From NCBI RefSeq assembly GCF_030445035.2, contig NC_080680.1, positions 118,198,228-118,262,227 on the forward strand: a stretch of DNA of 64,000 nucleotides, read 5' to 3'. This document shows positions 45,149 through 57,000 of this stretch, piece by piece (position 1 is the first letter of the stretch; each line of letters opens with the position of its first letter). This DNA comes from Dasypus novemcinctus (lineage: Eukaryota > Chordata > Mammalia > Cingulata > Dasypodidae). Below the pieces are notes generated by a model. The model had not been told where the DNA came from. It did not search any database and saw only the letters and a list, made by a program, of their open reading frames with translations. Both the position numbers and the translations under genes were made by a program.

Positions 45149-45425
45149 CACACAAAGAGTTTTACAGATAACAAGGAAATGAATACAAACAAATCAAGAA
45201 TCAAAAACTAATTGGTAAAATAACAGTGATAACTAAAATAACTAAAATTAGTGAATTATAGAACTAAGTACAAATAAAATAGGATTCAAAATATTTTGAC
45301 TATTATGCAATCTATATGAATTAATTTAATAATACTTTCCATAGTAAAAAGAAAGGAATTGATTCTAAATTAATCCATCCAAACCAAAATATAGTGAAAC
45401 AAAAACTGAATGGAGGAGGAAATTA

Positions 45426-45725
45426 GGGAAGCGGTTGTGGCTCAATTGACTGGGCTCCCATCTACCATATGGGAGGCCCTGGTTTAGCATCCTGGGGCAT
45501 CCTTGTGAAGGCAAGCTGGCCCGTGCCCATAGAAGCTGATGGCCCACTCCTGTGGAGAGCTGGTACAGCAAGATGATGCAACAAAGGAGAACAAGCAGAC
45601 ACAGAAGAATGCACAGTGAATGGACACAGAGAGCAGACAGCAAGCAAGCGGCAAGGGGGGGAAGGGGATAAATTAAATAAATAAAGACAAATAACTAACT
45701 AAATAAAAAATAAATCTTTTTAAGA
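45426..45725 (+). mobile_element. DAS-type SINE, plus strand
   Basis: The head GGGAAGCGGTTGTGGCTCAATTGACTGGGC is followed by CCTGGTTTAGCATCC at the B-box place (decayed; the GGTTC core reads GGTTT). The body GAGAGCTGGTACAGCAAGATGATGCAACA and an AAGGGGGGGAAGGGG run at about 45651-45667 precede an A/T-rich tail (45669-45725). It corresponds to the copy at 39865-40240. Flanking GAAATT near both ends is a weak target duplication. Minus-strand frames at 45365-45647 are incidental. Confidence 0.85.
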
Positions 45726-46084
45726 AATTCATCTTTTATTTCGGGAATCAAAATAGTAAATAAATAGTACATGTTCTCTACCATCAGCATACATAAAAGA
45801 GAACTACTTAGCAATCTGGAATATAATGTGAGAGTTCTGGAAAAGCAGATTAAGTGCAAACAAAAGTACTTAAAGATTAGTTTTAATTACAATTCTAGGT
45901 GATAAAGTAAAAATTAGGAATAAAAATAAGATTAAGAAGGGAATTGTTATTCAGTCAATATACATATCAAGTTGCATGTGTAGTAATTTACAATGAAATT
46001 GGGCCTACAAATTCTGGAACTATTCTAAATATGGGAAACAGCATAGATATGTCACAAAGTAAAAATATCTTGTTATTTTTTCAA
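45726..46084. other. AT-rich stretch, nothing recognised
   Basis: No gene or repeat is recognised. Confidence 0.4.
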
Positions 46085-47640
46085 GATATATTCATTTATA
46101 AATATATTTATTGAGATATAATTCTTAAACTATATAACTCACCATTTAAGCATACAAGTCCGTTGTTTTCAACGTATTGATGAAGTTGTACAACCATCAC
46201 CATTACCATTTTAATATTTTCATCACTCCCAAAAGAAATGCATTCCCATTAGCACTCACTTCCTTTTCCCCTCCCTCTTCCCAACCCGAGGCCTATGCAA
46301 ATACTAATATATTTTCTATATCTGTAGATTTAGACCTAGTGGATATTTTATACAAAGGGCATCCTACAATATGTGGTCTTTTGTGGTTTGCTTCTTGAAA
46401 TTAGCATGTTTTCAAGGTCTGTCAATGTTGTAGCATATATCAGTATTTCATAGTTTTTACTGCTGAATAATATTCCATTGTGTATATATACCACATTTCA
46501 TTTATCATTTCATCAGTTGATGGATATTTGAGTTGTTTCCATTTATTAGCTATTATGAATAGTGCTACCATGAACATTCAAATACATTTTTTATATGGAC
46601 ATATGTTTTTATTTCCCTTGGAGTGGAATCGCTGTGCCATATGGTAAAACTATGTTTAAGTATTTGAGGAACTGCTGAACAGCTTTTAAACGCATCATTT
46701 TCCATTCTTAGCAGCAATGTGTGAGGCTTCCAATTACTCCTTATCCTCACCTACCCTTGTTATTATCTGTCTTTATTGATTTTAGCCATCCAAATAGGAG
46801 AGAAGTGATATCACACTGTGGTTGTGAATTTCATTTTCTTAATGTTTAATGATGTTGAACATCTTGATTTATGCTTATTGGCCATTTGCTTATCTTAATC
46901 GGGGGATAAAAGCTATTGATATTTTTGTCCATTTTGATTGCTTTTTATCGTATTATTTTTGAGTTGTAATTGTTCTTTTTATATTCTGAATACAAGTCCC
47001 CTATAACATATAGCATGTGCAAATATCTTTTTCCACCTCTGGATTTTCATTTTCACTTTCTTAATGGAGTCCTTGGAGGCACAAAGTATTTATTAGTTAT
47101 TTTTCCAATTAATTTGGATTAAGTCCAAATTATCTATTTTCCCTTTGTTACTTGTGCTTTTCATGTAAGCACAATTCATTAAGAAACAATTGCCTAATAC
47201 AAGCTCACAAAGATTTAGTCCTATGTTTACTTCTAAGTTTTATAGATTTAGCACATAAAATTAAGTCAAATTAGATTAATTTGTGTATGGTGGACTGCAC
47301 AGTGGGTTTCGGACTTTGCTCCTTACTGTAGCTTTATACTAAATTTTGAAATTTAGACCGTGAATCCTTCAATTTTGTTCTTTTTCATATCATTTTGAAT
47401 TTTCTGGGTCCTTTGAATTTCACATTTATTTAGGATCTTTTTGTCAATTTCTGCAAAAAAGAAAGTCTGGATTTTATGTCTTCGTATCTATAAATATGAG
47501 ATGTCTTTCAACTTGAGATCTTTAATTTCTTTCAACAAGGCTTTGTAGTATTCAGTATATAAGGTCTGAGCTTCTTGTATTAAATTTATTCCTAAATATT
47601 TTAATACAACTATATATAGATTTGTCTTCTTAAGTTCCAT
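46085..47640 (-). mobile_element. Ancient L1M 3' end and ORF2 end, antisense
   Basis: Begins with the antisense tail signature TATTGAGATATAATTCTTAAACTATATAACTCACCATTTAAG. Then come TACAACCATCACCATTACCA and a 3' UTR, then antisense ORF2 (TGAATAATATTCCATTGTG near 46463, CATATGGTAAAACTATGTTTAAG near 46639). Diverged with many stops. Right border approximate. Confidence 0.75.
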
Positions 47641-48474
47641 TTTAGATTTAGACGGGCTTTCTCCAACAGTGTCTTTCCCTGATTCTCCATTAAACTTTTG
47701 GCTAGTCCACTTCTATAGTCATCAAAGTGGGCTATTTGGAGACCACTCCCTGGAGTATAAATTGCTCCACAATCAGATCCAATTAAAGTTGAGTAATTTG
47801 GAATGACAGAGTGTTTGTTGCCACTTTTTGAGGCAAAAGTTCTCCTTTGGGAAGAACTTCAAAACTGTGGAGCACGCGAGCATTCTCTAGAGTTGTTCAA
47901 TGATTGATTGTCTTTCCAAATTTTGCATAGCTTCATAGATGTCTTATGGGAGGAAAGGTTTCCCTGAGCAACCCATACTGCTATTCTGGAAGTCCTACCT
48001 CTCAAAGGATTTTCCATCCATCATTTGAAAACTGGTGTTGTAAGTAGAAAAATTAACACACATACACAAACATAAGCACATCACTGAAAGAACTGCTTTT
48101 GGAAGAAATATCTGTGAAATGTGAGACCTGCATTTGTTCCAATGTTAGTATACCTTGGAGGAGAGAGCAGCAAATTTCAAAAACCTTGGTTCAGAATATA
48201 GCATAGATTTGGGACATTGACATATGCTGAAGAATAGAGTGTGACTTTTGAAATGTGAAATCTCTAGCACAACAGCAGTTACCTCTGTGATGGATGCATC
48301 TAATTCCCATGGATCTGGAGATGGCAGTGGCAAATACTGTCTAAGGTTCTGGCTGCATACCAACTTTAATATACATAACAAATGCCTATTGCTCCTATCA
48401 GCACATAAATATATTTTCTAATAGCAACAACAAAATAAGTCCAAAGACTTAAAAAATGAAAAAATAGGTTGTTG
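47641..48474. other. Unassigned stretch, nothing recognised
   Basis: No element or exon recognised. The part at 47720-47800 (AGTGGGCTATTTGGAGACCACTCCCTGG) shows a faint resemblance to 9560-9600, which may indicate an unrecognised old repeat. Confidence 0.35.
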
Positions 48475-48700
48475 ATGTGGGAGGAGTAGAATGGATGTGT
48501 GTGTGTTGTATGTGGGACCCTCTTATATTTTTTAATGTAACATTTTTTGTGATCTATCTTCAAAAAAATACAATTAAAAAAATGATGGGGGTGGAGGGTG
48601 GGGAATGGGGTATATAGGAACCCCATGTTTTTTAATGTTTTTTAATGTAACATTTTGTGTGATCTATGAACTTTAAAAGAAGATAATTAAAAAATAACAT
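48475..48700 (+). mobile_element. Two tandem L1 3' tails
   Basis: Two head-to-tail units of about 105-115 bp are visible. Each has a G-rich lead (GTGGGAGGAGT... and GGGGGTGGAGGGTGGGG), then a T-rich block with TTTTTTAATGTAACATTTTTTGTG and GATCTAT, then an A-rich end (AATACAATTAAAAAA near 48568, GATAATTAAAAAATAAC near 48680). This order of G tract, TTTTTAATGTAA and A-tail matches the 3' end of the young L1 (44990-45092) at moderate divergence. They may be an old L1 tail duplicated in tandem. Confidence 0.55.
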
Positions 48701-49771
48701 TTTAACAAAATTAAGGGAGAAAAGACAAAACTAATGATAATGAAAAAATATCATATATATTTGCTACTTCCCTCAGGCAATATATTAATTAATGGATATA
48801 TTTGTAGGCAGATGTCATTGAACATAACATGCAAACAATTTGAATTTTGGTAAGGAAACAATATATTTATATGGTTAGAATCCTGCTATTCATTTGGCCC
48901 AAGTCATGGGAAAAGCTATAATAAGCCAGAACGAACTATTATAATAAAGGTTTAATGTGGGAAGGTCCATGAAGTTCTATGGTTATATTCCATAAATGTG
49001 TGTTTGTGTTTGTGTGTGTGTATATAATAATAACTAATGTGCTTTTAAAGAATGGAATACAACTGCAGCTGTAGGAAATGTGAAATATTCAAAACTGTGG
49101 TACTAGAAAATCTAATTAGTAACAAAGATAGACACTAAAAGGACTAGTAAAGTATAGCAAATGCTTTAAAGAGAAAGAAAGAGGAAAAAATGTGACCATA
49201 AGATAACATGGATGGCCACCTGATAAAATATTTTAATCTTGAGGGACAACATACAACATTCAGGAAATGAAGTAGTCAATGTAACTGAATTATAATGAAT
49301 CAAAGAATTGAGAAAATGAAGTAGGAGAGATACAGGTGCAAGAACCTGAGTGGTCTTAGCAGTCATATTTTAAACCTAAGCAAATTAAAAAGCATCAATC
49401 AAGAATATTATTACTAGATTTATACTAAAATATAATACTGCATTTTTTCCTGTCTTTGGGGTGAACAGATTAGATAGGGGCAAGAGGAGAAGCCAAAAAA
49501 GAAGAGACATTTTTGATAGTTCAACTGTGAGTGTTGGTACATGGACCAGGGTGGTAGCAACAGATCTATAAAAAAGTAGATAAACATGAGAAATATTTAG
49601 AAGGCAAATTTGGGCAATAAGAGTGAAAATGAAATAAATACTGACATTAAAGTTTCTGGCTTGGGCAATCCATTGCAGACTAGTTATATTTCTGAGAGAA
49701 AATATTGAAAAAATTACCAGGATTGAAATGACATGTAAAAAATTCAGTGTGGGACATTTTTGGTGTGAATA
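48701..49771. other. AT-rich stretch, nothing recognised
   Basis: A short (TG)n/(TTTGTG)n run lies at 48998-49023. No gene or repeat family recognised. Confidence 0.4.
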
Positions 49772-50366
49772 TGTTTTAGTTTTCTAAAAGCTGCTGGGAG
49801 CAATATACCAGAAATGGGTTGCCTTTTAAAATGGGACTTTATTAAGTTAAAAACATATGGTTTTGAGGTTGTGAAAATGTCTAAATCAAGGCATTCATCA
49901 GAGATATTGTCTTACTGAAAGTCAACTGCACTCTTGCTGTGTGACAAGGCACAATGGCAGCTCTACTGGTCTCTTCCTTCTCCTCTAGGCACTTTCTTCC
50001 CAAGCTCAGCTGTGGTTGAACAGGTACAGGGCAGTATTGGTTCATTCTCTCTCCTCTGGGGCTCATTGCTCCAGCTTTAGGCTGCTACATCTATTACTTT
50101 TCTCTCTCCTTGGTTCATCAACATCTGGAAGCTTCTCTCTGTCACTGCAGCTTTTTGACTGTGTCTGAGGCTTTCTTGTCCTTTGTTTATGAAGGACTCA
50201 AGTAAGAGGGTTAAAACCTACCCTGGGTCCCACTGTCTAATCAAAGGCCCTTAACTGAAATGATCTAATCAAAAGGTCTCATCTACAATGGGTTTATAGG
50301 TACAGGAATGGGTTCACTTCAAGAACAGGATTTTCTGGGGTCCACAAAAGACTCAAACTTGTACCA
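49772..50366 (-). mobile_element. MaLR-like LTR, antisense, near full length
   Basis: Left end TGTTTTAGTTTTCTAAAAGC then GGGTTGCCTTTTA; right part CTAATCAAAGGCCC, ACAATGGGTTTATAGG and AAGAACAGGATTTTCTGGGG. The order is that of a xenarthran ERVL-MaLR LTR in antisense, and it resembles the copy at 22722. It is a solitary LTR with no flanking internal sequence visible. The exact target duplication was not resolved. Confidence 0.65.
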
Positions 50367-50729
50367 ATATCTATAAAGCAATAAATTAAGGAAGTTGGGG
50401 AACAGTATAATATTAAGATCTAGAGTTTAAGAGAGAACTGAAAACTAAAGTTGGATATTTAGAAGAATGTAGTTGGAGCTATGGGGATGGATATGGTCTT
50501 CTAGTTGCAGTACGGACAGGGAAATATGTAAAGCACTTAAAAATGATGAAAAGTATTCCAACAGTTAAAGACCAAAGGTGGAAGAGGAGCCAATTGAGAT
50601 AGAAAGGAAAATCAGCATAGTACAGCTTTATCACAATATCATTTTTTACAGTTGGAAAAGATAATAGTGTTTTAGAAGAAGGATATTATCAGTAGTGCTA
50701 CTGTCTGGTCAAGTAATTGCTGAAGAAGT
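50367..50729. other. Unassigned stretch, nothing recognised
   Basis: No gene or repeat is recognised in this interval. Confidence 0.4.
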
Positions 50730-51090
50730 CGTGGACACACTCAGTGACCATCTCCCAGGCCTTGACTAATCCCACCCCTTTTTCCCCTTTTGCTTGTTTG
50801 CATGAGTACTGTTCCATATGTTTCCATTTCATAGCCCGGAGAAGACATTAAGTCTAATGCAATGACTTGACCCTACCTTGATCCAAAAACTGCAAACAAG
50901 TATTCCCAGCTGCTTGTCAGGGCAGACACTCTGAACAAAGGTCCCACTCCCTCAGGGGGTGTATAAATACCCAGTCTTCAGGCAGCATGGGGTCCCTTCT
51001 CTCCAACAGAAAGTGGGGCATGTGGAGCCACCGTCCACTCCCATGACTTGCTTTGCTTTTAATATACTTAGAATAAAATCTAAACCAACG
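50730..51090 (+). mobile_element. Probable solitary retroviral LTR with TATA and poly-A signal
   Basis: A GC-richer block contains GGGGTGTATAAATACCC with a TATA box (50962-50969). A roughly 100-bp downstream segment leads to AATAAA at 51072-51077, the spacing of a retroviral LTR U3-R arrangement. Upstream U3-like sequence from about 50730 includes a CCTTGACTAATCCCACCCC segment. The left and right ends are not certain and no internal genes or matching second LTR are visible. A class I (gamma-like) endogenous retrovirus is my guess. Confidence 0.45.
50962..50969 (+). promoter_or_regulatory. TATA box of the LTR
   Basis: TATAAATA inside a CpG-poor but GC-richer block. Transcription would start near 50990-50995, about 80 bp before the AATAAA at 51072. 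Confidence 0.5.
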
Positions 51091-52539
51091 CAGGTATCGA
51101 GTCACAATTTCTGGCTCTGCTTTCACAGAGTGAAATTAACATTTGACCAATGTAAGTATGGAAAAGAATTAAGAGTCAGAATCACAGCAGGATTTCTCTT
51201 AAAATGGAGATACTGCATGATGCTCCAAATTGCATTCTTTCAGACTTAGAACCTGCTAATAGGTAAAGAGAGAACAAGGCAAAGCAGTTTTGCAAAGTCC
51301 ATTAATAAAACTATAGGAGTTGGGGTTCTTTTTGAAATGTGCAGAAATGCACAATAGATGGCATAAGCAAAACAAAAAAAAAAATCAATTAAGGAATACC
51401 TTGAAACCACAGAACTTTAGAGGTGTCAAGTTAAAGTTAAGAACAAAACCATTATCCGGTGTCACCTTTATAATAATAATAATTATTGTTGTTTTGTTTA
51501 GATGTGTTCTGTGAGTACTAGGCAATGCAATTACCCAAGAAAATTACATAAAGTGGAAATATTTGGAAAGAAGAATTTTCTCCCATTGCATGTGATAGGC
51601 TTATTTACATAAAATCGCATGATAATCAATTGAACAAGTATCAGAAATAATCAGTGAGTCCAGTGACTGTTTTCTGTGGGTGAAATAAATGCATGAAAAC
51701 TATAGTTTTTTAACAGGATGAAAGTGAGGAAAATAGTGTGGAAACAATATCTCAATAACAGCAATGAGAAAAAAAAAACACTAAGAAAACTCTTAAAAGG
51801 AATTGTGCAAGAACAATGATTTTTAAGGCTGTAAAATATAAAGGAAATTACCATGTGCTAGGACTTGGGATATTATGTATTTTCAAATCAAGCAATTCTT
51901 TCAAAATTAATATATGCCTTCTCATTATAGAAGTCAATGAAATTTACATAAAACTTAACAAAATGACTCCGTGGTGGTTCTGAAAGAATATAATTGCAAG
52001 ATTATGTAGGAAGATTTCAAATGGAAGGATAATGAGGAAATTTGCCCTTTTGATCTCAAAATTTATTTTAAAGTCACAGTGCTCAGATTATTTAATATAT
52101 AGCTAAAATAGCTAAAGTAGGTTACAAACTATGCAAAAATAACAATATTTTCCTGTGGATGCTTTTCTTCTACAATATTTTTACAGAAATAAATACTTTC
52201 ACTATTGACTTAAAATGCATTGTGAATCATATAAAAGCCATTCAATTATGACAAATGAATTTCTTTGCAGAAAGAGTAAATGTTTATTTATTCACAGCAA
52301 ACACAGATGTGCATAGAAAATATTTTGTCTTTATTTTTCCATTAACTGACTTGATCTGCTATTATATCCCATTGAATAGTCAGGTAAAATATACCAAATC
52401 AAATTTAGTATAATCAGAGAATTAGGATAAGCTAATTTTAAAAATATTTATCAACTCACTAATTTACAAGATTAAAATGCATGGCCTGTTAAATCATTTT
52501 AGAGTAAATGACATATAGAAAATCTGCCAAGAGTTTTTG
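51091..52539. other. AT-rich stretch, nothing recognised
   Basis: No gene or repeat is recognised. An A-run (51370-51383) and a TAA/AAT run (51470-51485) are present. Confidence 0.4.
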
Positions 52540-53402
52540 TAAACTCCTCACCCAGTTTCAGTTTCCTCTGTTGTAATTTACACTTTACTATTTCACATTT
52601 GTTAACATTTTGAAGCCAATGCTGAGATATTGCTATTACCTAAACTCAGGACTGTGTTCAGATTTCTCTAGTTTTTCCATTAATGTTCTTACCCCTTGCA
52701 GAATACCATTTTGCATTTAGTTGTCATGTCTCCTGGTCTATGACAATTTCTCAACAATTCCCTGCTTTTCATGTCTTGAAAGTTTTGAGAACCGCTTTTC
52801 AGTATTTTGAAGAATGTTCCTCAATTTGAGTTTGTCTGATGTTTTTCTATTAACTAAACTGGGGTTATAGGTTTTGAGGAAGAGTGTCAGAGGTGAAGCA
52901 CCTTTCTCATCATATCACATCATGGGTAATGGTATCCACTTGATACCACTGGTGACGTTATCCCTGATCATTTGGTAAAGGTAGTGTATACCAACTTTCT
53001 ACACTATAACATAACTGCTTTTCCTTTCCTTTTTTTAAAATAATAAACTTAATTTTTACAGTAGTTTTAGATTTATTTTTACAGAAAAATTATCTCAAAA
53101 GTATAGGGAATATCCATATAACCCCTCCACATATGCACACACATAGTTTCCCCTATGATTAACATCTTACATTAGTGTGGTACATTTGCTACAACTGATG
53201 AACCAGTATTGAAACATTGCTACTAACAAAGGTCTCTAGTTTACATTATGGTTTACACTTTATGTTGCACAGTTTTATAGACTTTGACAAATGTGCCCAT
53301 CATTGCCTTATCATACTGAACAATTTCATTGCCCTAAAAATGCCCTATGTTCTACCTACTCATCCCTTTCTCTCCCCATTCAACCCCTAGAAACCACTAT
53401 CT
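52540..53402 (-). mobile_element. Ancient L1M 3' UTR, antisense
   Basis: Blocks such as GTTTGTCTGATGTTTTTCT (52830), ATCCCTGATCATTTGGTAAAGG (52960), TACAGTAGTTTTAGATTTATTTTTACAG (53057) and ATTAGTGTGGTACATTTGCTACAA (53173) follow the antisense order of L1M 3' UTR, as at 31160-31760. Two partly overlapping copies may be joined at about 53020. The right edge is the start of copy B. Confidence 0.6.
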
Positions 53403-55040
53403 TTATATCAATATTGCAAATTCTTCTATTAACACAAGATAATAACTATAAAGACAATAAATCTACTTTGGGCTATGGTTACACTGCCCACTTATGTTTA
53501 TTCATTCCTCAGTCTTGAGGTTTTTGGTGTGATGTCTACTGTGACTGCTTCAGGCTGATAGGAGACTTAGATGGAAGGCAGATGGAAGGAATTGTTTTGC
53601 TTGCAGTTGTAGATACTCCCTGTTTTTTGGAATTGGACTTGTTCATCTTCATTTTGTCAGCAGTCCAGGGCAAGCTCAAAGAACTGGAGAGTAGGAGGAG
53701 TTGGCCACAACACTACTGGTTTTCAAGGTGCAGCTGACATATAAACAATCCAAAAATCTAAGTCCCTGAGAAATATATTTGATGGGTATATTGAGAATTA
53801 TAGGTACAAATAAAAGGAGTAGATGAATCAAAAGTACGGAATTATAAATGAACCATATTATATGGAGGAAATAGATTATCATATGTACCCAAATAGGGCC
53901 CACAAAAGGGGTTTGATTTCATAAGACTATGTGCCTTACCTCTGGTGCTAGATGTTTCTTAAGCCCTTAGGAGTACTCTTGTTGAAACTTGGTTTACAGT
54001 CACAGTTAGTGAAATCTGAGACCTGCATAGGCATAACCTCTAGAATGACCTCCTAACTCACTTTGAAATTCATTAGATATAAAAACTCTTTTCTATTTAA
54101 CATTTCCCCTTTTAGTCATGTTTTTTTCCAAATGCATTGCTGGTTGTTACTTGGTAATAATCCCTTGTTGCCAAGGAGGCTCTTGCCTTGGAATCATGTC
54201 CCAAGTCAGTGAGGGGAAGGTAATGTGTTTATTTGCTGAGTTTGGCTTAGAGAGAAGCCACTTTTGAGTAACAAGGAAGTTTTCAGGAGGTAACATTTAG
54301 GCATTAATTATAATTAGGCTATGTTTCATTTTTACAGGAAAAATGTTCATAAGTACAATCATTAATGTCGAGGACTTGGCATATAGGCCTGTTTACTTGT
54401 TTTAGGCATAGCTTATATATCCCAGAAATTTTTTTCATTTTAATAAAGAAGGTAGCAGGGCTTCCCAAGGATGGAAATTTAATATTTTGTTAGCTACTGT
54501 GATGGTATCTATCTAGTGAGAAAATATACCGATGACAACACAATTACATGGTATCAAATAGACGTATGTTTTAGGGCATTTTCACCTATATATTATCCCA
54601 CTATTCATGCCTTGTACTAGTGATGTACATTTGTAATCCATCCTGAAAGAACATTCTTATATTTGTATTCTTTACTAGTATCCTCAGCCACCCCAAATTT
54701 CACCAAGTCATATCGTCACCATTTTATCCTCTATCTTTCTTTTTAACCTCTTGGACAGCCTAAAACTTCCCCTTTCAACCATGTTCACACTCACATTTCA
54801 GCACCATTAATTAGTATACTCACCACCAACACTTCTGCCCATATCCAAACAAATAACCTAACTATACATTCTGCACAGATTAAGCATTGACTCACCAATC
54901 TCTACTTCCCTTCTATCTCCTGGTGACCGATCTTCTAGACTCTACCTCCATGATTCTGCTTTATTTCCTTAGTCCAGATCAATAAGATCAAGCAATATTA
55001 GTCCTTTTGTGTCTTGCTCATTTCAGTTAACATAATATCC
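53403..55040 (-). mobile_element. Older xenarthran L1 3'-end repeat, copy B, antisense
   Basis: Reads on the minus strand as a 3' UTR ending near 53403 (ACCACTATCTTTATATCAA complement). It aligns with copy A (39170-40715) over several blocks. The part at about 53590-53700 corresponds to the right end of copy A, and 54140-54560 to its left. Around 54955-55030 it resembles, in antisense, the young L1 just after the ORF2 stop (TTGTGTCTTGCTCATTTCAGTTAACATAA against the 17200-17250 region). It is therefore a fairly complete old 3' UTR of the same L1 lineage. Confidence 0.6.
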
Positions 55041-56300
55041 TATTGTTTGGAAGTGAGACACTAAGTCTTCCCCATCCTCAGGGTTTAAGCTCTACCTTGT
55101 TGTGAAGAAACTTTTTAGACATAATGTTGTTTCTTTTCCTTATGGAAGCTTTGTCTCTTCTTTCCCATTTATTTATTTATCATTTATTTACACCAGTGTA
55201 GACTCTTAGATACTGAATACTAATAGATGAAATCTAATACTGCATTTAATTTTTTTTCTCAAATCTTCCAGTGTTGGGTATTGGCAAATCTTTCAGGTTG
55301 CTTCCTCTGTGCCTTTGATGTGTTTACAATCTTTTGGTTCTTGAGCACTTTATCACTTCCTGCTACTATAGAATATCTCAAGATCATCTTGTATTTTCCT
55401 GTACCAACTCTAGCCTCAGCCGTTTCTCCAGGAACCCTTATTATTTTTCTTGGTAAATGGTATTTATAAATCAAGATCTGTGTGCTGGGTTTGTTTATTG
55501 CTATGGAATATCATTGCATCGCAATCTATGAAGAGAACAGAGCGAGGTGATATGTGTATTCTAACCAATGTTTATACACATTATCTATACTTGTTTCTGC
55601 ATCTATCTCTCTGCAAAAATATTAAATTAAAAATGAGTTTGTACCGATGTCTCTGATTCTAATCCAGTAATACAGACTTCATAGTAACCTTCCTTTATTG
55701 TTCATCTATAACTTTCCTGTTTGAAAGGCAGCAATCTATTTCCTACTTACCTCCATCAATTTAGTTATTTCCTCCCTGAAGTCTACATGTAAAGCATTTT
55801 CAGAATTGTTAATCTGTGCCTTCTTATAAGACCAATTTACCAACTAGAGTACAGTGGTTATTTAGAGTTTCTTTGGTCTTTAGCCCTATTGTTTCCAGTA
55901 AAAACTTCATTTTCCAATGTTAGGTGAACACATCCCTCCATCCTTTCCAATACAGTTACACCATATATTTGTTATCTGTTAGATTCATCTGCCACCATAA
56001 GCACTCCATCCTAACATCTCTCACAAGTCTTTATGGTTTGTGTTTGCTTTGTCTTGTTTCTTGTTTTGCATATGTTAAAGTTCACTCTTTGTAATGAACA
56101 GTTCCATGCATTTTGACAAATGGTTAGTTATATATCTACTACCCTAGGAACATGAGATCAGCCCATCACCCTGAAAAATCCCCTGTCCATTCAGTTTGCA
56201 GTCAACCCTTCTCATTCCATCTTCCATCATTCTACAGGAACCATAGATCTGTTTATCACTATAGTTTTGACTTTTCATTAAATATAAGCATAGTCATCAG
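55041..56300 (-). mobile_element. Ancient L1M 3' UTR and neighbouring sequence, antisense
   Basis: TTTATTTATTTATCATTTATTTACACCAGTGTAGACTC (55165) and the GTGAGAACAGAGCGAGG-like block near 55530 parallel the 31830-32130 L1M 3' UTR. Further blocks to about 56290 (AGTTCACTCTTTGTAATGAACAGTTCCATGC) are compatible with the same element. Several indels and stops. Confidence 0.5.
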
Positions 56301-56749
56301 CTTTTATTTCTAGGTGAACTTTAGAATCATTATAATATGTTTTATCCCTCACTTCTCTCACATCTCAGAAAGTTAGAGATTTTGGTATTCAACAGAAAAA
56401 TCCTCACTTATATTCAGCAAGGAAATGAAGCCTTGTGTATAGGACAAAATTTGAAGCACTAAGAGTTTTTGATGGTTCATCTCTGAGTGGAATGGTGTGC
56501 TCACTGTTATGTTTCTTTGTTTAAATTTGTGTAAATTCTAAGATCCAAGAAACAAATGAGGGGTTAAGGAGAATAGGATATCAGCAGGCCTTATGGTTAC
56601 AGTGTTTTAGGATTGAACCTCAAGATTTGGTAAAGGAATTCACAACATAATCCAGTCTAGCTCATCAAAGCAGAACATAAGGATTATAAGTCAAAAAATT
56701 TTCATGTAAATTCTTTACTCTGCACATTATGTAAATATTACTGAATAAC
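56301..56749. other. Unassigned stretch, nothing recognised
   Basis: No gene or repeat is recognised in this interval. Confidence 0.4.
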
Positions 56750-57000
56750 AAATTACCCCATACATTTGTGGGTTCAAGCAACAGTGAACATTTATTATCT
56801 CACAGTTTTGTTATAAGAATTTGGTGTCAGCTGCACTGTGAATTTCTGACTTTGGTGTCAAGGGCCTAAAGCCTCAATAAAAGTGTCTATTGCTGGAGCT
56901 TAAACAAGTTGTTGGTGGATTGAAACGGTGACTTTGGTCAAACATGCTAATCTTAATATGCATTAATTTGGAGAAGAGCCGTAGGTAGAGCTGGAATTCA
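56750..57000. mobile_element. Probable old LTR-like repeat
   Basis: GAATAACAAATTACCCCATACATTTGTGGGTTCAAGCAACAGTGAACATTTATTATCTCACAG has the wording of a widespread ancient mammalian LTR-type repeat in antisense. Only a part is visible, and the family is uncertain. Confidence 0.35.
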
